A stretch of DNA of 64,000 bases, from the NCBI RefSeq assembly GCF_018446385.1, contig NC_056004.1:33486492-33550491 (forward strand). Reading direction: 5' to 3'. The stretch's first letter is position 1. Every line of letters begins with the position of its first letter. Made by a program: the position numbers and the translations under genes. A model generated the notes under the pieces. The model did no database searches. It had not been told where the DNA came from and saw only the letters and a program-made list of their open reading frames with translations. The DNA is from Zingiber officinale. Taxonomy: Eukaryota; Streptophyta; Magnoliopsida; Zingiberales; Zingiberaceae. Shown here piece by piece: positions 37,763-50,846 of this stretch.

Positions 37763-38806
37763 TTTAAAATCCGGTGTTAATGAACCAAAAAAAAATAATT
37801 TAATTTTTCCACCAGCCAAAATTTACAACACTTCACAAAGTTCCCTCCAAACCTAAACCAATATCGTGCCCCTTCTCTCAGCCTAAACCTAAACCTAAAC
37901 CTCCGACCATCTCTCTCAGCCTCATCTCCCTCTTCCCCTTCCTGAATCTCTTCCCCTTCCTGGATCGACACCCCTTCCTCTGCCGATTAGGATCAAAACC
38001 ACCTGCTTCGGTCCTGTTAGTTAGTTACTTTATTTTCATTGTCAAGTAACATCAGATTTAAGTTAGTTACTTTATTTTCATTGTCTTTAAAGGACTACTG
38101 TTATTATATATTTTCCTGGTTTCTTGTCATGGTTATTCCTTATCCTCTATCCTTTATGTACTTTCTTTTGCTTTAGATGCTAGAACAAAAAGCAAACTAA
38201 TGCTTTGATTGAGGTTATGAAAATTCATAATTTTTTGTGCTCCAGAGACAAATTAATTCTTAGCGATGGATTTGGGTTCAATTCCATCAATAAGAAAAAT
38301 GAAAAACAGTACTAGACATGATTTTTGTTTAAAAATTCATGCGGGCTATGAAGAATGCTCCTAAACAAGGAGACAACAATGTTAAACAAACATGTTAACA
38401 ACATTTAACATCAAAATAGTGTTGTAAATACAGAAATTGATTTTCCTCATTATTATTCTTCTTCTCTGAACTTGGGATAAAAGCTACTGAGGTTCCTACA
38501 CAATTGGGAGACTTTGCAAAACCAAAGTAACTAATTTATTAGGTTGAAATGATAGATAGATGAATATTATGGATACTGTTGTAAGAAGAATACTATTGTA
38601 AGAAGAATATTTACAAAACCAACGTGTAAAATTCAACGTGTGTTGGAGCTAATATTTGTAAATATCTGAAGAGTTGAACTTTACAATAAATTAGATGTGA
38701 CGCGAATTGTGGTACTTGGTGCATCAAGTGGTGTATAAGTTATTTGACATATTACTATTGAAGAGTCAAAGGATTTCTCAATTTCATTCTTAATTTAAAC
38801 AAGACA
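37763..38806 (+). other. CACTA core, left part: possible captured promoter/5' UTR
   Basis: A CT-rich stretch (about 37840-37985) with three CCTAAA units at 37881-37902 looks like a plant 5' UTR. It is followed by intron-like AT-rich sequence with a duplicated GTTAGTTACTTTATTTTCAT (about 38018 and 38062). 38512-38600 duplicates material from the right end (58585-58690). The sequence runs up to the A4 insertion site. The assignment as UTR plus intron of the FPP fragment is inference. Confidence 0.45.
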
Positions 38807-38811
38807 TTTTT

Positions 38812-40654
38812 TGTTGGGTTTTTCGGGCCGCGAAAACCGCGTTTTCACGTCGCGGAAACCCCGAATCACCCAAGCCACTGGATCTCGTGCGAAGGATAGA
38901 TTTCAAAATTTTACATGTACGAGTTTCTACTTAGATCTACTTCTAGATCTACATGAAGAAAAGGTTATACCTTTGAAGCGCGCCCTTCGCGAATCCCGCT
39001 CGTCCAAGGTGCCGGATCTCTAGACCGTCAAGCATACGGTCCTCTAGAAGTATCCACACGAACAATCCTTGATGGAGAAGACCAAACAAAGGTGTGCTAG
39101 CACCTTGTCTTGTTAGGCCAAGTGAGGAGGAGAGGGAGAAGAAAGAGCTCCAAGAGGAAGAAGATGTGAATGCACTTGAATGAGAAAAATGAATTCACTT
39201 CCCATTCAAAAGTGGCCGGCCACTTCCCAAGTGTAACCCCCAAATTTTGCATTAAGTGCAATTAATGTGAAGCCATTAAAGAGAATGGCTTTGTAACTTC
39301 CATGAGGTGGCACCCCATGATGATGTGGAGTAACATCATTAGTCCACATCAATGCCAACTCACCAATGAGGTGGCATAAAGTCAAGTCGAACTTGACTTT
39401 TATCTTCCTCTCAAGTTAAGACAAACTTGACTTAATCTCTCTCATGGTTGATCTAATCCAACCATTTGATTCAAGCCAATTTAATATAATGAATCTAATT
39501 CATTTAATTAATTGATTCAATGAGTCATAATCTAAATTAGACTCATTGAACACATGAATCAACTTGAGTCCAACTCAATTAGCCCAATTAGGATTACTCT
39601 TAATCCAATTTGATTCATCAAATGAATCTAATCCTCTTAGTTCATCATATGAACCTAATCTCCATCTAATTGTCCTTAGTGTGTGACCCTATAGGTTCTT
39701 GTAATGTTGGCAATGCCCCTAAACCCATTTAGGAGCATAAGTAATGAGCGGTATCTAGCAACACATCATTACTACCCAAGTTACAAGAATGTTGAGATCC
39801 AACATCACCTTGTGACTACTAATTGTGACTCCTCACAATATATGACAAGTGTCCTTCTATCCTAGACATCTAGATTGATCAATGTGAGGCATAGACAGTG
39901 TCATCCTCTGACCAATCTAAATCTTGAACTCCAAGTATACTCACTCAATCAAATGAGCTCAATATCTCATATTGACTCATTTGGGCATGGACATGCACTT
40001 CGTGGTCTCACTCTATCAAGAATATCGATGTCTCTCCCGTCATATAGGAGGGATAGATCCCATCTACATCACTCACATCCCTCCGCATAATTTGTTACAT
40101 ACCCAGTAATCGCCTTTATAGTCCACCCAGTTACGGGTGACGTTTGACGAAACCAAAGTACATAACTCCTTATGTAGGGATCCATGGTGACTTCAGGTCT
40201 AAGGACTGGTAGTCATACTAATAGCCACATGAGAAAGTATATGACACTCATATAACGATCCATGATACTTTCTCATGGCGGGCCATTCAGTATACATTCT
40301 CCAATGCATACCCATGTGTCAACTTGATATCTCTATATCCATGACTTGTGAGATCAAATCATCGAGTTGACCTACATGCTAGTCTTATTGCATTAACATT
40401 GTCCCTGAATGTTAATACTCGACTAGGAATGATTAAGAGTAGTGTTCCCTATATCATCTCACTATCGGTTCAACTAACCGATTGATATAGGTGAGAACCG
40501 TCTACTCAAGGACGTTATTATACTTAATTTATTTGGCACCAATACAAGTAAGTATAATAACCAAAAACCAAATACCTTTATTTATATATAGAATATGATA
40601 CAACAAGTCCAAAATACAATCATCAAATGATTGGCTCTAGGGCTCTAGCTAACA
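38812..40654 (-). repeat. Copia A4 3' LTR
   Basis: On the plus strand TGTTGGGTTTTTCGG to CTAGCTAACA, 1843 bp. Compared with the 5' LTR it keeps an extra block of about 21 bp near 38832 (CGCGTTTTCACGTCGCGG). Confidence 0.85.
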
Positions 40655-40668
40655 ATCTCCCACTAGCA
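40655..40668 (-). other. Copia A4 polypurine tract
   Basis: ATCTCCCACTAGCA on the plus strand, the reverse complement of the A1/A2 tract. Confidence 0.65.
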
Positions 40669-43600
40669 CTAGTGCCAATCAATGTAGGCTCTAAACCCAA
40701 ATGACCTAGTGTGACCATCATGCTTCCTCTGTGCCAAAGCCTTGGTCAAGGGATCTGCGATGTTAGCCTCTGTAGGTACTCTGCAAATCTTCGCATCTCC
40801 TCTCTCGATGATCTCTCGAATGAGATGGAAGCGTCGTAGTATGTGTTTGATCCGCTGGTGTGAGCGAGGTTCCTTCGCCTGTGCTATAGCTCCATTGTTA
40901 TCACAATAGAGCTCAATAGGGTCAGCAATGCTAGGAACCACCCCAAGTTCAGTGATGAACTTGCGAATCCAAACTGCCTCCTTTGCTGCCTCTGATACAG
41001 CAATATACTCGGCCTCTGTCGTGGAATCAACTACTGTGTCCTACTTCGAACTCTTCCAGCTCACAGCACCACCATTAATGCAAAACACGAACCCTGACTG
41101 CGATCTATAGTCATCCTGGTCGGTCTGGAAGCTAGCATCACTGTAACCCTTTACAGCTAGCTCATCATTGCCTCCATATATCAAGAAATATTCTTTAGTC
41201 CTTCTTAAGTATTTAATAATATTCTTGACCGCTATCCAGTGACTTTCATCTAGATCTGACTGGTATCTGCTCGTCATGCTCAAAGCATACGAGACATCAG
41301 GTCCAGTACATAGCATGGCGTACATGATCGATCCTATGGCTGAGGCATAAGGGATCTGATCCATGCGGTCTCTCTCCTCTCTAGAAGAGGGACCTTGAGT
41401 CTTCAAAAGACTCACGCCATGTGACATCGGCAGAAATCCCTTCTTGGAGTTCTGCATGGCAAACCGTAGGAGTATCTTGTCAATATATGTACTCTGACTT
41501 AGGTCAAGCAATCTCTTAGATCTATCTCTATAGATCTGTATCCCTAGAATGCGAGATGTCTCACCTAAGTCCTTCATTGAGAAGCAACTCCCTAGCCAGG
41601 TATTGATAGACTGAAGCATAGGGATATCCTTCCCAATGAGCAGTATGTCATCCACATACAATATGAGGAAGACAACTATGTCCCCTACAACCTTCTTGTA
41701 GACACAAGGTTCATCTTCGTTCTTGATAAAACCAAACTGTTTGATTGCATCATCGAATCGAAGATTCCAGCTCCGAGAAGCTTGCTTTAGTCCATAAATG
41801 GACCTATGCAGCTTGCATACTCTGCTAGTATGCTGTGGATCTACAAAACCCTCAGGTTGTGTCATGTACACATCCTCGAGTAGGTTTCCATTCAGAAACA
41901 CGGTTTTAACGTCCATCTGCCAGATCTCGTAATCATGGTAAGCTACAATAGCAAGCATGATCCGAATGGACTTAAACATCGCTACTGGAGAAAAGATTTC
42001 ATCATAGTCAATACCATGAATCTGCTTGAAACCTTTAGCTACCAAACGACCCTTATAGATAAGTCCATCCATGTCAGTCTTTCTCTTAAAGACCCACTTA
42101 CACTCAATGGGTTTTACTCCTTCAGGTGGATCAACCAAAGTCCATACTTGGTTGGTGTACATGGATTCCATCTCGAATCTCATGGCTTCTAGCCATTTCT
42201 CAGAATCTGGTCTCATCACAGCTTCCTGATAGGTGGTGGGCTCATCCTCTATGAGCACAATGTCATCATGGTCAGACAAGAGAAATGAGTATCTCTCAGG
42301 CTGACGACGTACCCTATCAGACCTGCGAAGAGGTATGTCTACTTGAACTGGTTGTTGTTCCTCAACTCCTTGTGGAACAACATCATCCACAACACTTTGT
42401 GGTTCCAGTTCAATTTCCATCGAGGCATCAGTGTTATTGTTCGCATCTTGAACTTCTTCAAGATCGAGCGCGCTCCCACTAGTCTTTCTAGAAACAAAGT
42501 CCCTTTCTAGAAGGACCCCAGTCTTTGCCACAACTACCTTGTGCTGACTGGGAATATAGAAGTAATATCCCTTAGTTTCCTTGGGATATCCTATAAAATA
42601 GCACTTGTCGGATTTGGGTCCTAACTTGTCTGAGACTTGACGTCGAACGTAAGCCTCACAACCCCAAATCCTCATGAAAGACACCTGGGCATCTTTCCCA
42701 GTCCATATCCTATATGGTGTCTTTAATTATCACGGCCTTGGATGGAATTCGGTTGAGTATAAAAGCTGCTGTGTCTAGAGCATAGCCCCAAAGGTATGTC
42801 GGAAGATCTATGTGACTCATCATCGATCGTACCATATCTAATAGGGTACGATTCCTCCTTTCGGACACACCATTCCACTGTGGTGTTCCAGGAGGAGTGA
42901 GTTGGGATAGAATTCGACACTCAGCTAGATAGTCACGGAACTCATGGCTAAAGTATTCTCCACCTCAATCGGATCGAAGTATCTTAATACTCTTGTCAAG
43001 CTGGTTCTGTACTTCATTCTTGAATTCTTTGAACTTTTCAAAGGATTCAGACTTATGTGTCATCAAGTACACATAACCATATCTACTGAAGTCATCAGTA
43101 AATGTGATGAAGTATATATAACCGCCTCTAGCAGCGACATTGAAAGGGCCACATACATCACTATGTATGAGTCCTAACAAATCAGTCGCTCTTTCGCTGT
43201 GCCCACTAAAGGGAGTCTTGGTCATCTTGCCTCGTAGGCATGACTCGCATATCTCATATGATTCAAAATCAAATGAGTCCAGCAAACCATCCTTATGGAG
43301 CTGGGATAAGCGCTTGTCATTTATATGACCTAAGCGACAGTGCCAGAGGTAGGTTTGGTTCATGTTATTTGACTTGAACTTCTTGGTATTTATGTTATAG
43401 ATAGGGCTCTCAAGGTCTAGAATATAGAGTCCGTTTATCATAGGTGCACTACAATAGAACATATCGTTTAAATAGACGGAACAACATTTGTTCTTTATTG
43501 TAAACGAGAAACCTTTCTTGTCCAAACAAGAAACTGATATAATGTTCTTAGTTAATGCAGGCACATAACAACAATCGACTAACTCTAGTACAAGCCCAGA

Positions 43601-44629
43601 GGGCAGAGATAAAAAGTAAGTCCCTACAGCAACAGCAGCAACCCATGCTCCATTGCCTACTCGTAGGTCCACCTCGCCCTTTGTCAATGCCCTGCTATTT
43701 CTCAGCGCCTGCACATCAGTACAAATGTGAGAAGCACATCCAGTATCTAATACCCATGATGTAGAAATAGATAGATTGACTTCTATAACATATATACCTG
43801 AAGTGGAAGTCTCACTTCGCTTCTTCTTAAGATCCTCCAAGTATACCTTGCAGTTCCTCTTCCAGTACCTGGTTTGACCGCAGTGGAAGCAGGTAGCAAC
43901 CTTGGCGACCCCTCCTTTAGGCTTCAGTGCCTTACCTTTGCCCTTGGTTTGGGACTTTCTCTTACCTTTGGGTTTGCCCTTGCCCTTGTGTTTCTGAACC
44001 ATCAGAACAGAGTGGGGCTTTGCCTTCTTAAGGTTCAGCTCAGCAGTTCTTAACATGCTAAGCAGCTCGGGCAGTGGCTTGTCAATCTCGTTCATATTGT
44101 AGTTTAGAACGAGTTGACTGTAGCTATCCAGCAAGGATTGCAAGATCAGGTCAGTAGCCAGCTCTTGGCCAAGAGGGAACCCCAACCTTTGTAGGTTCTC
44201 TATGTACCCAATCATTTTGAGTACATATGGGCCCACTGGAGCCCCGTCTGACATCTTGCACTGAAACAGTGCCCTTGAGATCTCAAATCTCTCATGTCTC
44301 GCTTGTCCTTGATACAGTTGACGAAGATGTTCAACCATATCGTAAGCGCCCATTAACTCGTGTTGCTTCTAAAGCTCAGAGTTCATGGTCGCGAGCATTA
44401 AACAAGACACATCTAATGCGTCATCTTGATGCTTCTTGAAAGCATCTCGGTCAGCTCGCGGGGCAGTGGCAGGAGGAGCCTCCGGAATGGGCTGCTCCAG
44501 AACGTACAGTTTACGTTCTTGGGTGAGAACTATTCTCAGGTTCCTGTACCAGTCCAGGAAGTTTGCTCCGTTGAGCTTGTCCTTCTCGAGGACAGATCGC
44601 AGGGAGAAGGTGTTCGTGTTCGACGTCAT
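40669..44629 (-). pseudogene. Copia A4 gag-pol pseudogene (nearly intact)
   Basis: Reads 44629 to 40669 on the minus strand: gag (MTSNTNTFSL start), protease D-T-G (43739-43747), integrase, RT with YVDD (41647-41658) and RNase H. Lesions: a TAG at 44369, a TGA in an Arg codon at 42965, a 4-bp insertion near 42725 that shifts the frame, and a TAG at 41041 before the RNase H tail (40941-40669). The zinc-knuckle His is Tyr (43865-43867) and the preceding Gly is Arg. 42684-41041 is one open stretch of 547 codons covering the end of integrase, RT and most of RNase H. Confidence 0.92.
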
Positions 44630-46125
44630 GGTAATCTACAACATAAATAAAAGTAGAAATAAATATCATATTCTTAATCATTTAATTAGGCCTTTAACTA
44701 AATGATGCTCCCACTGAATTCTATAATTCATGTGGGACAAGATCCACATCATACTAACCCTTGAGTTAGTTTTGGCTAATACGCCCAAGACTTAGTATAA
44801 TCGGTAGGTAACGATTACCAATTACATCTCTATGCAACTCTTATTTATAGGATAAAAATCCGCATTTATATTAAAACTCGAGTTAGCTTTGGCTAATATG
44901 CCCAAGAGTTAATATAAACGTGATTTTGACCTATCTACCAACCATTGGATAATGCTTATAGTTAAACTCGATCCAATTGAGTTAACTAGTTACTCAATCT
45001 AATTGAGTTGTACTCACCCATGCGTTGATAGGCAGGACCAAAATTGTCCCTCCGTACCCTACCAAGATAGTATGTGTTGCTCTGCTTTGACAGATTCCAC
45101 AACAACATGCGATCGAGGTAGTGGTAGGTATCACGGCATGGTAGGCATTACGAGTTGACGTGATTTAGATCTAATCTAAATGATGATGCGTATCAAATAC
45201 TTGATTTAGATCTAATCTAATCGTGGGGTGCATCATGTGCACGATTTAGATCTAATCTAATCGCTAGGCACTAATTAACTACTTAATTAAACATGCATCA
45301 CATACATATAAGCAATTAATTAAATTATTTTGTGATTGTGTCATAGCCCTACTACGATCTTCTCAAGCCAATAAGAAGATCGGATGGTCAACCTAAGGTC
45401 AACAGCTTCTCAAGCTTCTTCCTTTGACCACCTTGTGTTGCTCGCGCCCTCCTCGTAACTCCGTCTCGTGTGGACCTTCCACCACTTCAAAATTACATTA
45501 CAATTTTGAAACTCGAGTTACATTCGAGTCTAAATCTAATTTACAACCAGAATATAAGAGAAAGGCACGACGCGCAGGTCGTGAAAATAAAATAAATAAA
45601 AAGAATAAATACAGCACGCACACCACATAATGGCACGCAGGCCGTATTATGAATTACAACACATTTCCAAATCCAATTTGGGTCGTTTGGGGCATGACTA
45701 TCACAAAATTAATATATAATTCAAAATTAAATATTTCTATAATTTTTTGTAATTTTTTTTATAATTTTACAATTTTTACGGGTACAATTTCTCGGCGGTT
45801 CCGTTTAGCGGTTTTCGGGCGCAATCGCGGAACGAATCCCCATGCGGGGCCAGGGGGAGTACCCCTACCCGCGATCTAACCATCGCGAGGGTTCCTTTGC
45901 GATCTAACAGCGCCTTAGCCCGCTGTCCCAAAAAGATTTGGGGCGAAACCAAGCCGTTTTGGAAAAATCTTCCCGGTAGCGGAAGCCTACAAGTGCCGAA
46001 ACACTTGTGCTTCACTTCTACGAGAAAATTACCCATAAAAACTATAAAAAACCTAAATTTACAGAAAATCACAGAAGCTATTTTTTTCATAAAATCAAAA
46101 ACAAACTTGTACACGCCTTCGCACG
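44630..46125 (-). other. Copia A4 5' leader
   Basis: Untranslated, colinear with the A2 leader; the GC-rich structured block is at about 45800-45895. Small ORFs here are not supported as genes. Confidence 0.6.
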
Positions 46126-46139
46126 TGGCTCTTATACCA
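46126..46139 (-). other. Copia A4 primer-binding site
   Basis: TGGCTCTTATACCA on the plus strand; the reverse complement is TGGTATAAGAGCCA, one base from the LTR end. Confidence 0.75.
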
Positions 46140-46140
46140 C

Positions 46141-47121
46141 TGTTGGGTTTTTCGGGCCGCGAAAATCCCGAATCACCCATGCCACTGGATCTCGTGCGAA
46201 GGATAGATTTCAAAAATTAACATGTACGAGTTTCTACTTAGATCTACTTCTAGATCTACATGAAGAAAAAGTTATACCTTTGAAGCGTGCCCTTCGCGAA
46301 TCCCGCTCGTCCAAGGTGTCGGATCTCTAGACCGTCAAGCGTACGGTCCTCTAGAAGTATCCACACGAACAATCCTTGATGGAGAAGACCAAACAAAGGT
46401 GTGCTAGCACCTTGTCTTGTTCGGCCAAGAGAGGAGGAGAGGGAGAAGAAAGAGCTCCAAGAGGAAGAAGATGTGAATGCACTTGAATGAGAAAAATGAA
46501 TTCACTTCCCATTCAAAAGTGGCCGGCCACTTCCCAAGTGTAACCCCCAAATTTTGCATTAAGTGCAATTAATGTGAAGTCATTAAAGAGAATGGCTTTG
46601 TAACTTCCATGAGGTGGCACCCCATGATGATGTGGAGTAACATCATTAGTCCACATCAATGCCAACTCACCAATGAGGTGGCATAAAGTCAAGTCAAACT
46701 TGACTTTTATCTTCCTCTCAAGTTAAGACAAACTTGACTTAATCTCTCTCATGGTTGATCTAATCCAACCATTTGATTCAAGCCAATTTAATATAATGAA
46801 TCTAATTCATTTAATTAAATTGATTCAATGAGTCATAATCTAAATTAGACTCATTGAACACATGAATCAACTTGAGTCCAACTCAATTAGCCCAATTAGG
46901 ATTACTCTTAATCTAATTTGATTCATCAAATGAATCTAATCCTCTTAGTTCATCATATGAACCTAATCTCCATCTAATTGTCCTTAGTGTGTGACCCTAT
47001 AGGTTCTTGTAATGTTGGCAATGCCCCTAAACCCATTTAGGAGCATAAGTAATGAGCGGTATCTAGCAACACATCATTACTACCCAAGTTACAAGAATGT
47101 TGAGATCCAACATCACCTTGT
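46141..47121 (-). repeat. Copia A4 5' LTR, inner part
   Basis: Starts TGTTGGGTTTTTCGG; interrupted after CTTGT (47117-47121), the target duplication of the nested element. Confidence 0.85.
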
Positions 47122-47721
47122 TGTTAGGATCTTTCGTACGGCTAGAGAGGGGGGTGTGAATAGCCGCCCCAAATCGCTCTCGTTTCTTCCTACAATTAGG
47201 TTAGTCGCAGCGGAAAATACAAAGAAACGAAAGAGAAGAAAACCAAACCTTAACACGAGGATGTAACGAGGTTCGGAGATTAGGGCTCCTACTCCTCGGC
47301 GTGTCCGTAAGGTGGACGAGTCCGGTCAATCCGTCGGTGGATGAGTCCCCGGAGAACCGGCTAATACAATATACTCCTTGTGGGTGGAGAAACCTCGCCA
47401 CAAACGTTTGCAACAGCAAACAAAGAGTACAAGAGCAGTAAGAAAAGCAATACAATATGAATACAATCGCACTCTACCAATTGCTTGCTTTCTTGTCGAC
47501 TGGAGGTGAAGCAGCAACTTCACGCGACGCCTACAACAGCAGGAACCCAGCCGGAAGCTCACGCGAAGCTTTGGAGGAGCTCAACAAAGCTCAAGCACAG
47601 CAGCACTTAGAACAGCAAGAAGGAAGAAGGAGATCTTTTCGCACAGAAGATGCCTCGATCCTTTATACCTGCGAAGAAGAAACAGTGAAGAAACTAACCG
47701 TTGTGTCGCAACGGCTAGAAC

Positions 47722-48055
47722 CCCGATCGGTCTGACCGATCGGCCTAAGCGCATGAGGCTTGTTTGTCACCGATCGGTCCCGCCGATCGGTGTCGCGATC
47801 AAGCCACGATCGGTGCGTGGACCGATCAGAACCTCGATCGGTCCATAGCCGATCGGCGCTCCTCACGCCATCGATCTATTCCGATCGGTCCGATCGAGGC
47901 CATGAAATGGATCGGTCGGCAGACCGATCCACGGTTTTCTTCTCGCGAGGTTCCCGATCGGTCTCCGGACCGATCAGGGAACACCCTGATCAGCACGCCT
48001 GATCGGTCACCGGACCGATCGAGGGAAGTTCTGATCGGATCGGTCACCAGACCGA
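47722..48055. repeat. GATCGGTC/GACCGATC palindrome cluster, 3' LTR
   Basis: At least eight inverted pairs with short loops, for example near 47722, 47957 and 48001. ORFs rich in DRS/RSV dipeptides across it are produced by the repeat. Confidence 0.8.
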
Positions 48056-48540
48056 TCCAACTCCTCGGTTTAGAGTGCCCTCTCTAACCTAGTTCGGAGA
48101 ACGAGCTACCGAGCCCTCTCCGACTCCATATGCCAAGCTTCACTCACTTGGACTTCTCAACACCAGATGTCCGATCACCCTTGATCCATCTGGATTTTCC
48201 CTTGCCCGGCTTCACTCACCAGGACTTTCCACCTGGCTTCACTCACCAGGATTTCACACTGCCTAACATCCCAGTTAGGACTTTCTCATTCACCTAGCTT
48301 CACTCACTAGGATTTTCACCTGGCTTCACTCTCCAGGCTTCACTCACCACGACTTTTCCGTCTCCCTGGCTTCCCTCACCAGGACTTTCCCTTGCCTGGC
48401 TTCACTCACCAGGACTTCCCAACTGCCTAACATCCCAGTTAGGACTTTCCACTGCCTGGCTTCACTCACCAGGACTTTCCAACTGCCTAACATCCCAGTT
48501 AGGACTTTCCACTGCCTGGCTTCACTCACCAGGACTTCTC

Positions 48541-48810
48541 CGTGCCAAGTCTTCATACTTGGACTTTTCCCGTGCCAAGTCTCCATACTTGGACTTTTCC
48601 CGTGCCAAGCTCCCTGCTTGGACTTTTCCGTTGCCAAGTCTCCATACTTGGACTTTTTCCCGAATCAGGTCAACTCAAGTCTCAACCAGGTCACCTTGAC
48701 CAAAGCTTGCACCCTCATTCTCCCAAGTCTCCATACTTGGACTTTTCCAGTGCCAAGCTCCCTGCTTGGACTTTTCCGTTGCCAAGTCTCCATACTTGGA
48801 CTTTTTCCCG
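48541..48810. repeat. CCAAGT/ACTTGG hairpin tandem, 3' LTR
   Basis: Units GCCAAGTCTCCATACTTGG and GCCAAGCTCCCTGCTTGG, each followed by ACTTTTCC, in fewer copies than in the 5' LTR; interrupted around 48661-48725 by AGGTCAACTC-type sequence. Confidence 0.8.
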
Positions 48811-49057
48811 AATCAGGTCAACCAGGTCAACCTTGACCTACGGTTGCACCAATAATCTCCCAAACATCTATTCTTGTCCCATATCAAGAATAGAACTCTC
48901 TCACGAGTGTCAAACATCAACATGCAACACAACTAGGTCAACCTTGACCTAAGGTTGCACCGACAATCTTCCCAAGTCAAACATCAAAATACAACTCGAG
49001 TCAAGTCAACTCGAGTCGGGTCAACCAGGTCAACCTTGACCTAAGGTTGCACCAACA

Positions 49058-49075
49058 ATCTCCCCCTTTTTGATG
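49058..49075 (-). other. SIRE-like polypurine tract
   Basis: ATCTCCCCCTTTTTGATG on the plus strand, adjoining the 3' LTR. Two further copies lie at about 49231-49257 and 49361-49384. Confidence 0.7.
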
Positions 49076-50846
49076 TTTGACAAAACCATAATCAAGTTAG
49101 GTTAACCCGATAACCTAACTTAGGTTTTCCAACCATCTTCCAATGTCCAATGTTCTTTCCTTGAACATTCTCTAGACATTCTCCCCTTAGGTTAACCTGA
49201 TAACCTAACTTGGGTTCTCTAATAATTCTCCCCCTTTTTGACACACATCAAAAAGTATTCCAATGTTCTTCCTCGAACATTCCTTGACAATCTTCCCCTA
49301 GCTTAGGTTAAACCGATAACCTAACTTGGGTTCTCCAATAATTCTCCAATGAACACTCTCCCCTTTTTGACACACATCAAAAAGATAAAGAAGGTATCAA
49401 GGTCAAGAGTTTCTTCCTAATGAAAGTCCCATACCTTTCATTGAAACTCTTATTTTCCCTTGATACTAAGCTCAACAATCCACTTAGTGATAATCCCATA
49501 TCACTAATCCTCAAGGAGTAAAACTCCCCCTAAAAGTCAACTCCCTTGACTAATAGTTAAAACTCCCCTAAAGGCCAACTCCCCCTTGAAATTTCAGACA
49601 TCCAGTCGAATTTCAGCAATTCAGCACGCACTATCGGTCACCAGACCGATCAGGAACCCCTTGGATCGATTCCCAGATCGATCCTCTTTCTGGATCATCA
49701 CTGGATCGGTCCAGCGACCGATCCACACTCTGAATCAGAGATTTCTGATTTTTCCTCTCCCGAAATTCGAAACCCCTAATAAATTTCAGAAAATTCGAAA
49801 AATTGTGAAATTTTGAGGATACATTCCTCATATCATACACTATCATGGAAAAATAATTTTCTATGAAAATAGTTTCCATTTTCAAATCTTGATACAAAGT
49901 TAAAAAAACTTTGAAATAGTTCAAGTTTTAACTCAACTTTGTATCACAAAGTTCAATGATGAATGCTATCACTAGGAAAGCTTCATCAAGGTTTTTCAAA
50001 TCAATTTTAAAATGCTTTTAAAACCATTTGAATTTAGGACCATAATCTTAGGGCTAGATGTACATGACTTGTACACAAGCTTTCCCTATGATCCTTAGTT
50101 TCTTGAATTAGGCTCATCTAGATACAAGAACTATGCACCTTGATCCTAACTCATGATCCTAATATCTCACACACATCTAAAGTGTATCAAACCACATTCA
50201 AGTCAATTTGATGTGAGATATGGGTTAAGGTCAACTTAGGCTAAGTTCTCATGCATTTTCTAAACATCAATTTGATCTCAATATCAAAATGTGTTTTTCC
50301 TTAAATCAATTACATTGATTATAATGCAAGAGATGATGACATGGCATATAATGATATCATAAGTAAAAACATGTGCCAATGTCATGATGTCATGGCATAA
50401 AGTTTAAAAACTTAAATAAAGCATGACATATAAACTAGCCTAGCACTATCATGACATTTCAAATGATGATAAAACTAAACATGATGTCATGACATGTCAT
50501 ATGGCAAACAACCATGGTAAGTTAACACAAATAAAATACCTAGATTACCTATCTAAGTATCCTTAATCTCTTAGTTAACTTAAATTCTAATCCTAGATTG
50601 CCCATATATCCCTAAGAGAAAACCAAAATCCCAATTATGGTTTTTCTCTAGGTTTCTTAAATTGTGCCAAATAAGATTAAAATATTCTCACTTTGGCACA
50701 CTTTACTCTTCCAAGGAGTGAATGATAAAGATTATCCCCTTTCATTTTCAAAGGTTCCCAAAACCTTGAAAATGCTCCTTGAGTGTCAATTTCCTCAAAG
50801 TTGGGTTAACTACCCTTCTTATTGGAGTTGACACTCTCTAACCCAT
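49076..50846 (-). other. SIRE-like interior without pol
   Basis: No pol homology on either strand. Near the LTR are repeats of GGTTAACCTGATAACCTAAC and TTTTTGACACACATCAAAAAG. 49632-49725 carries three GATCGGTC/GACCGATC-type pairs like those in the LTRs. 50330-50520 is rich in ATGATGTCATGACAT-type inverted repeats. Confidence 0.55.

Larger units (their letters stand above)
47122..49057 (-). repeat. SIRE-like 3' LTR
   Basis: 1936 bp. It contains GATCGGTC/GACCGATC inverted pairs (47720-48060), CTGGCTTCACTCACCAGGACTTTCC-type repeats (48180-48540) and CCAAGT...ACTTGG units (48541-48810). Confidence 0.85.

Noticed and set aside
41935-42482. ORFs opposite copia pol, here and at the equivalent places in A1-A3
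   Set aside because: Antisense frames of conserved pol sequence without their own homology.
47663-48087. ORFs rich in DRS and RSV dipeptides
   Set aside because: Produced by GATCGGTC/GACCGATC repeats in the LTR, not by a gene.
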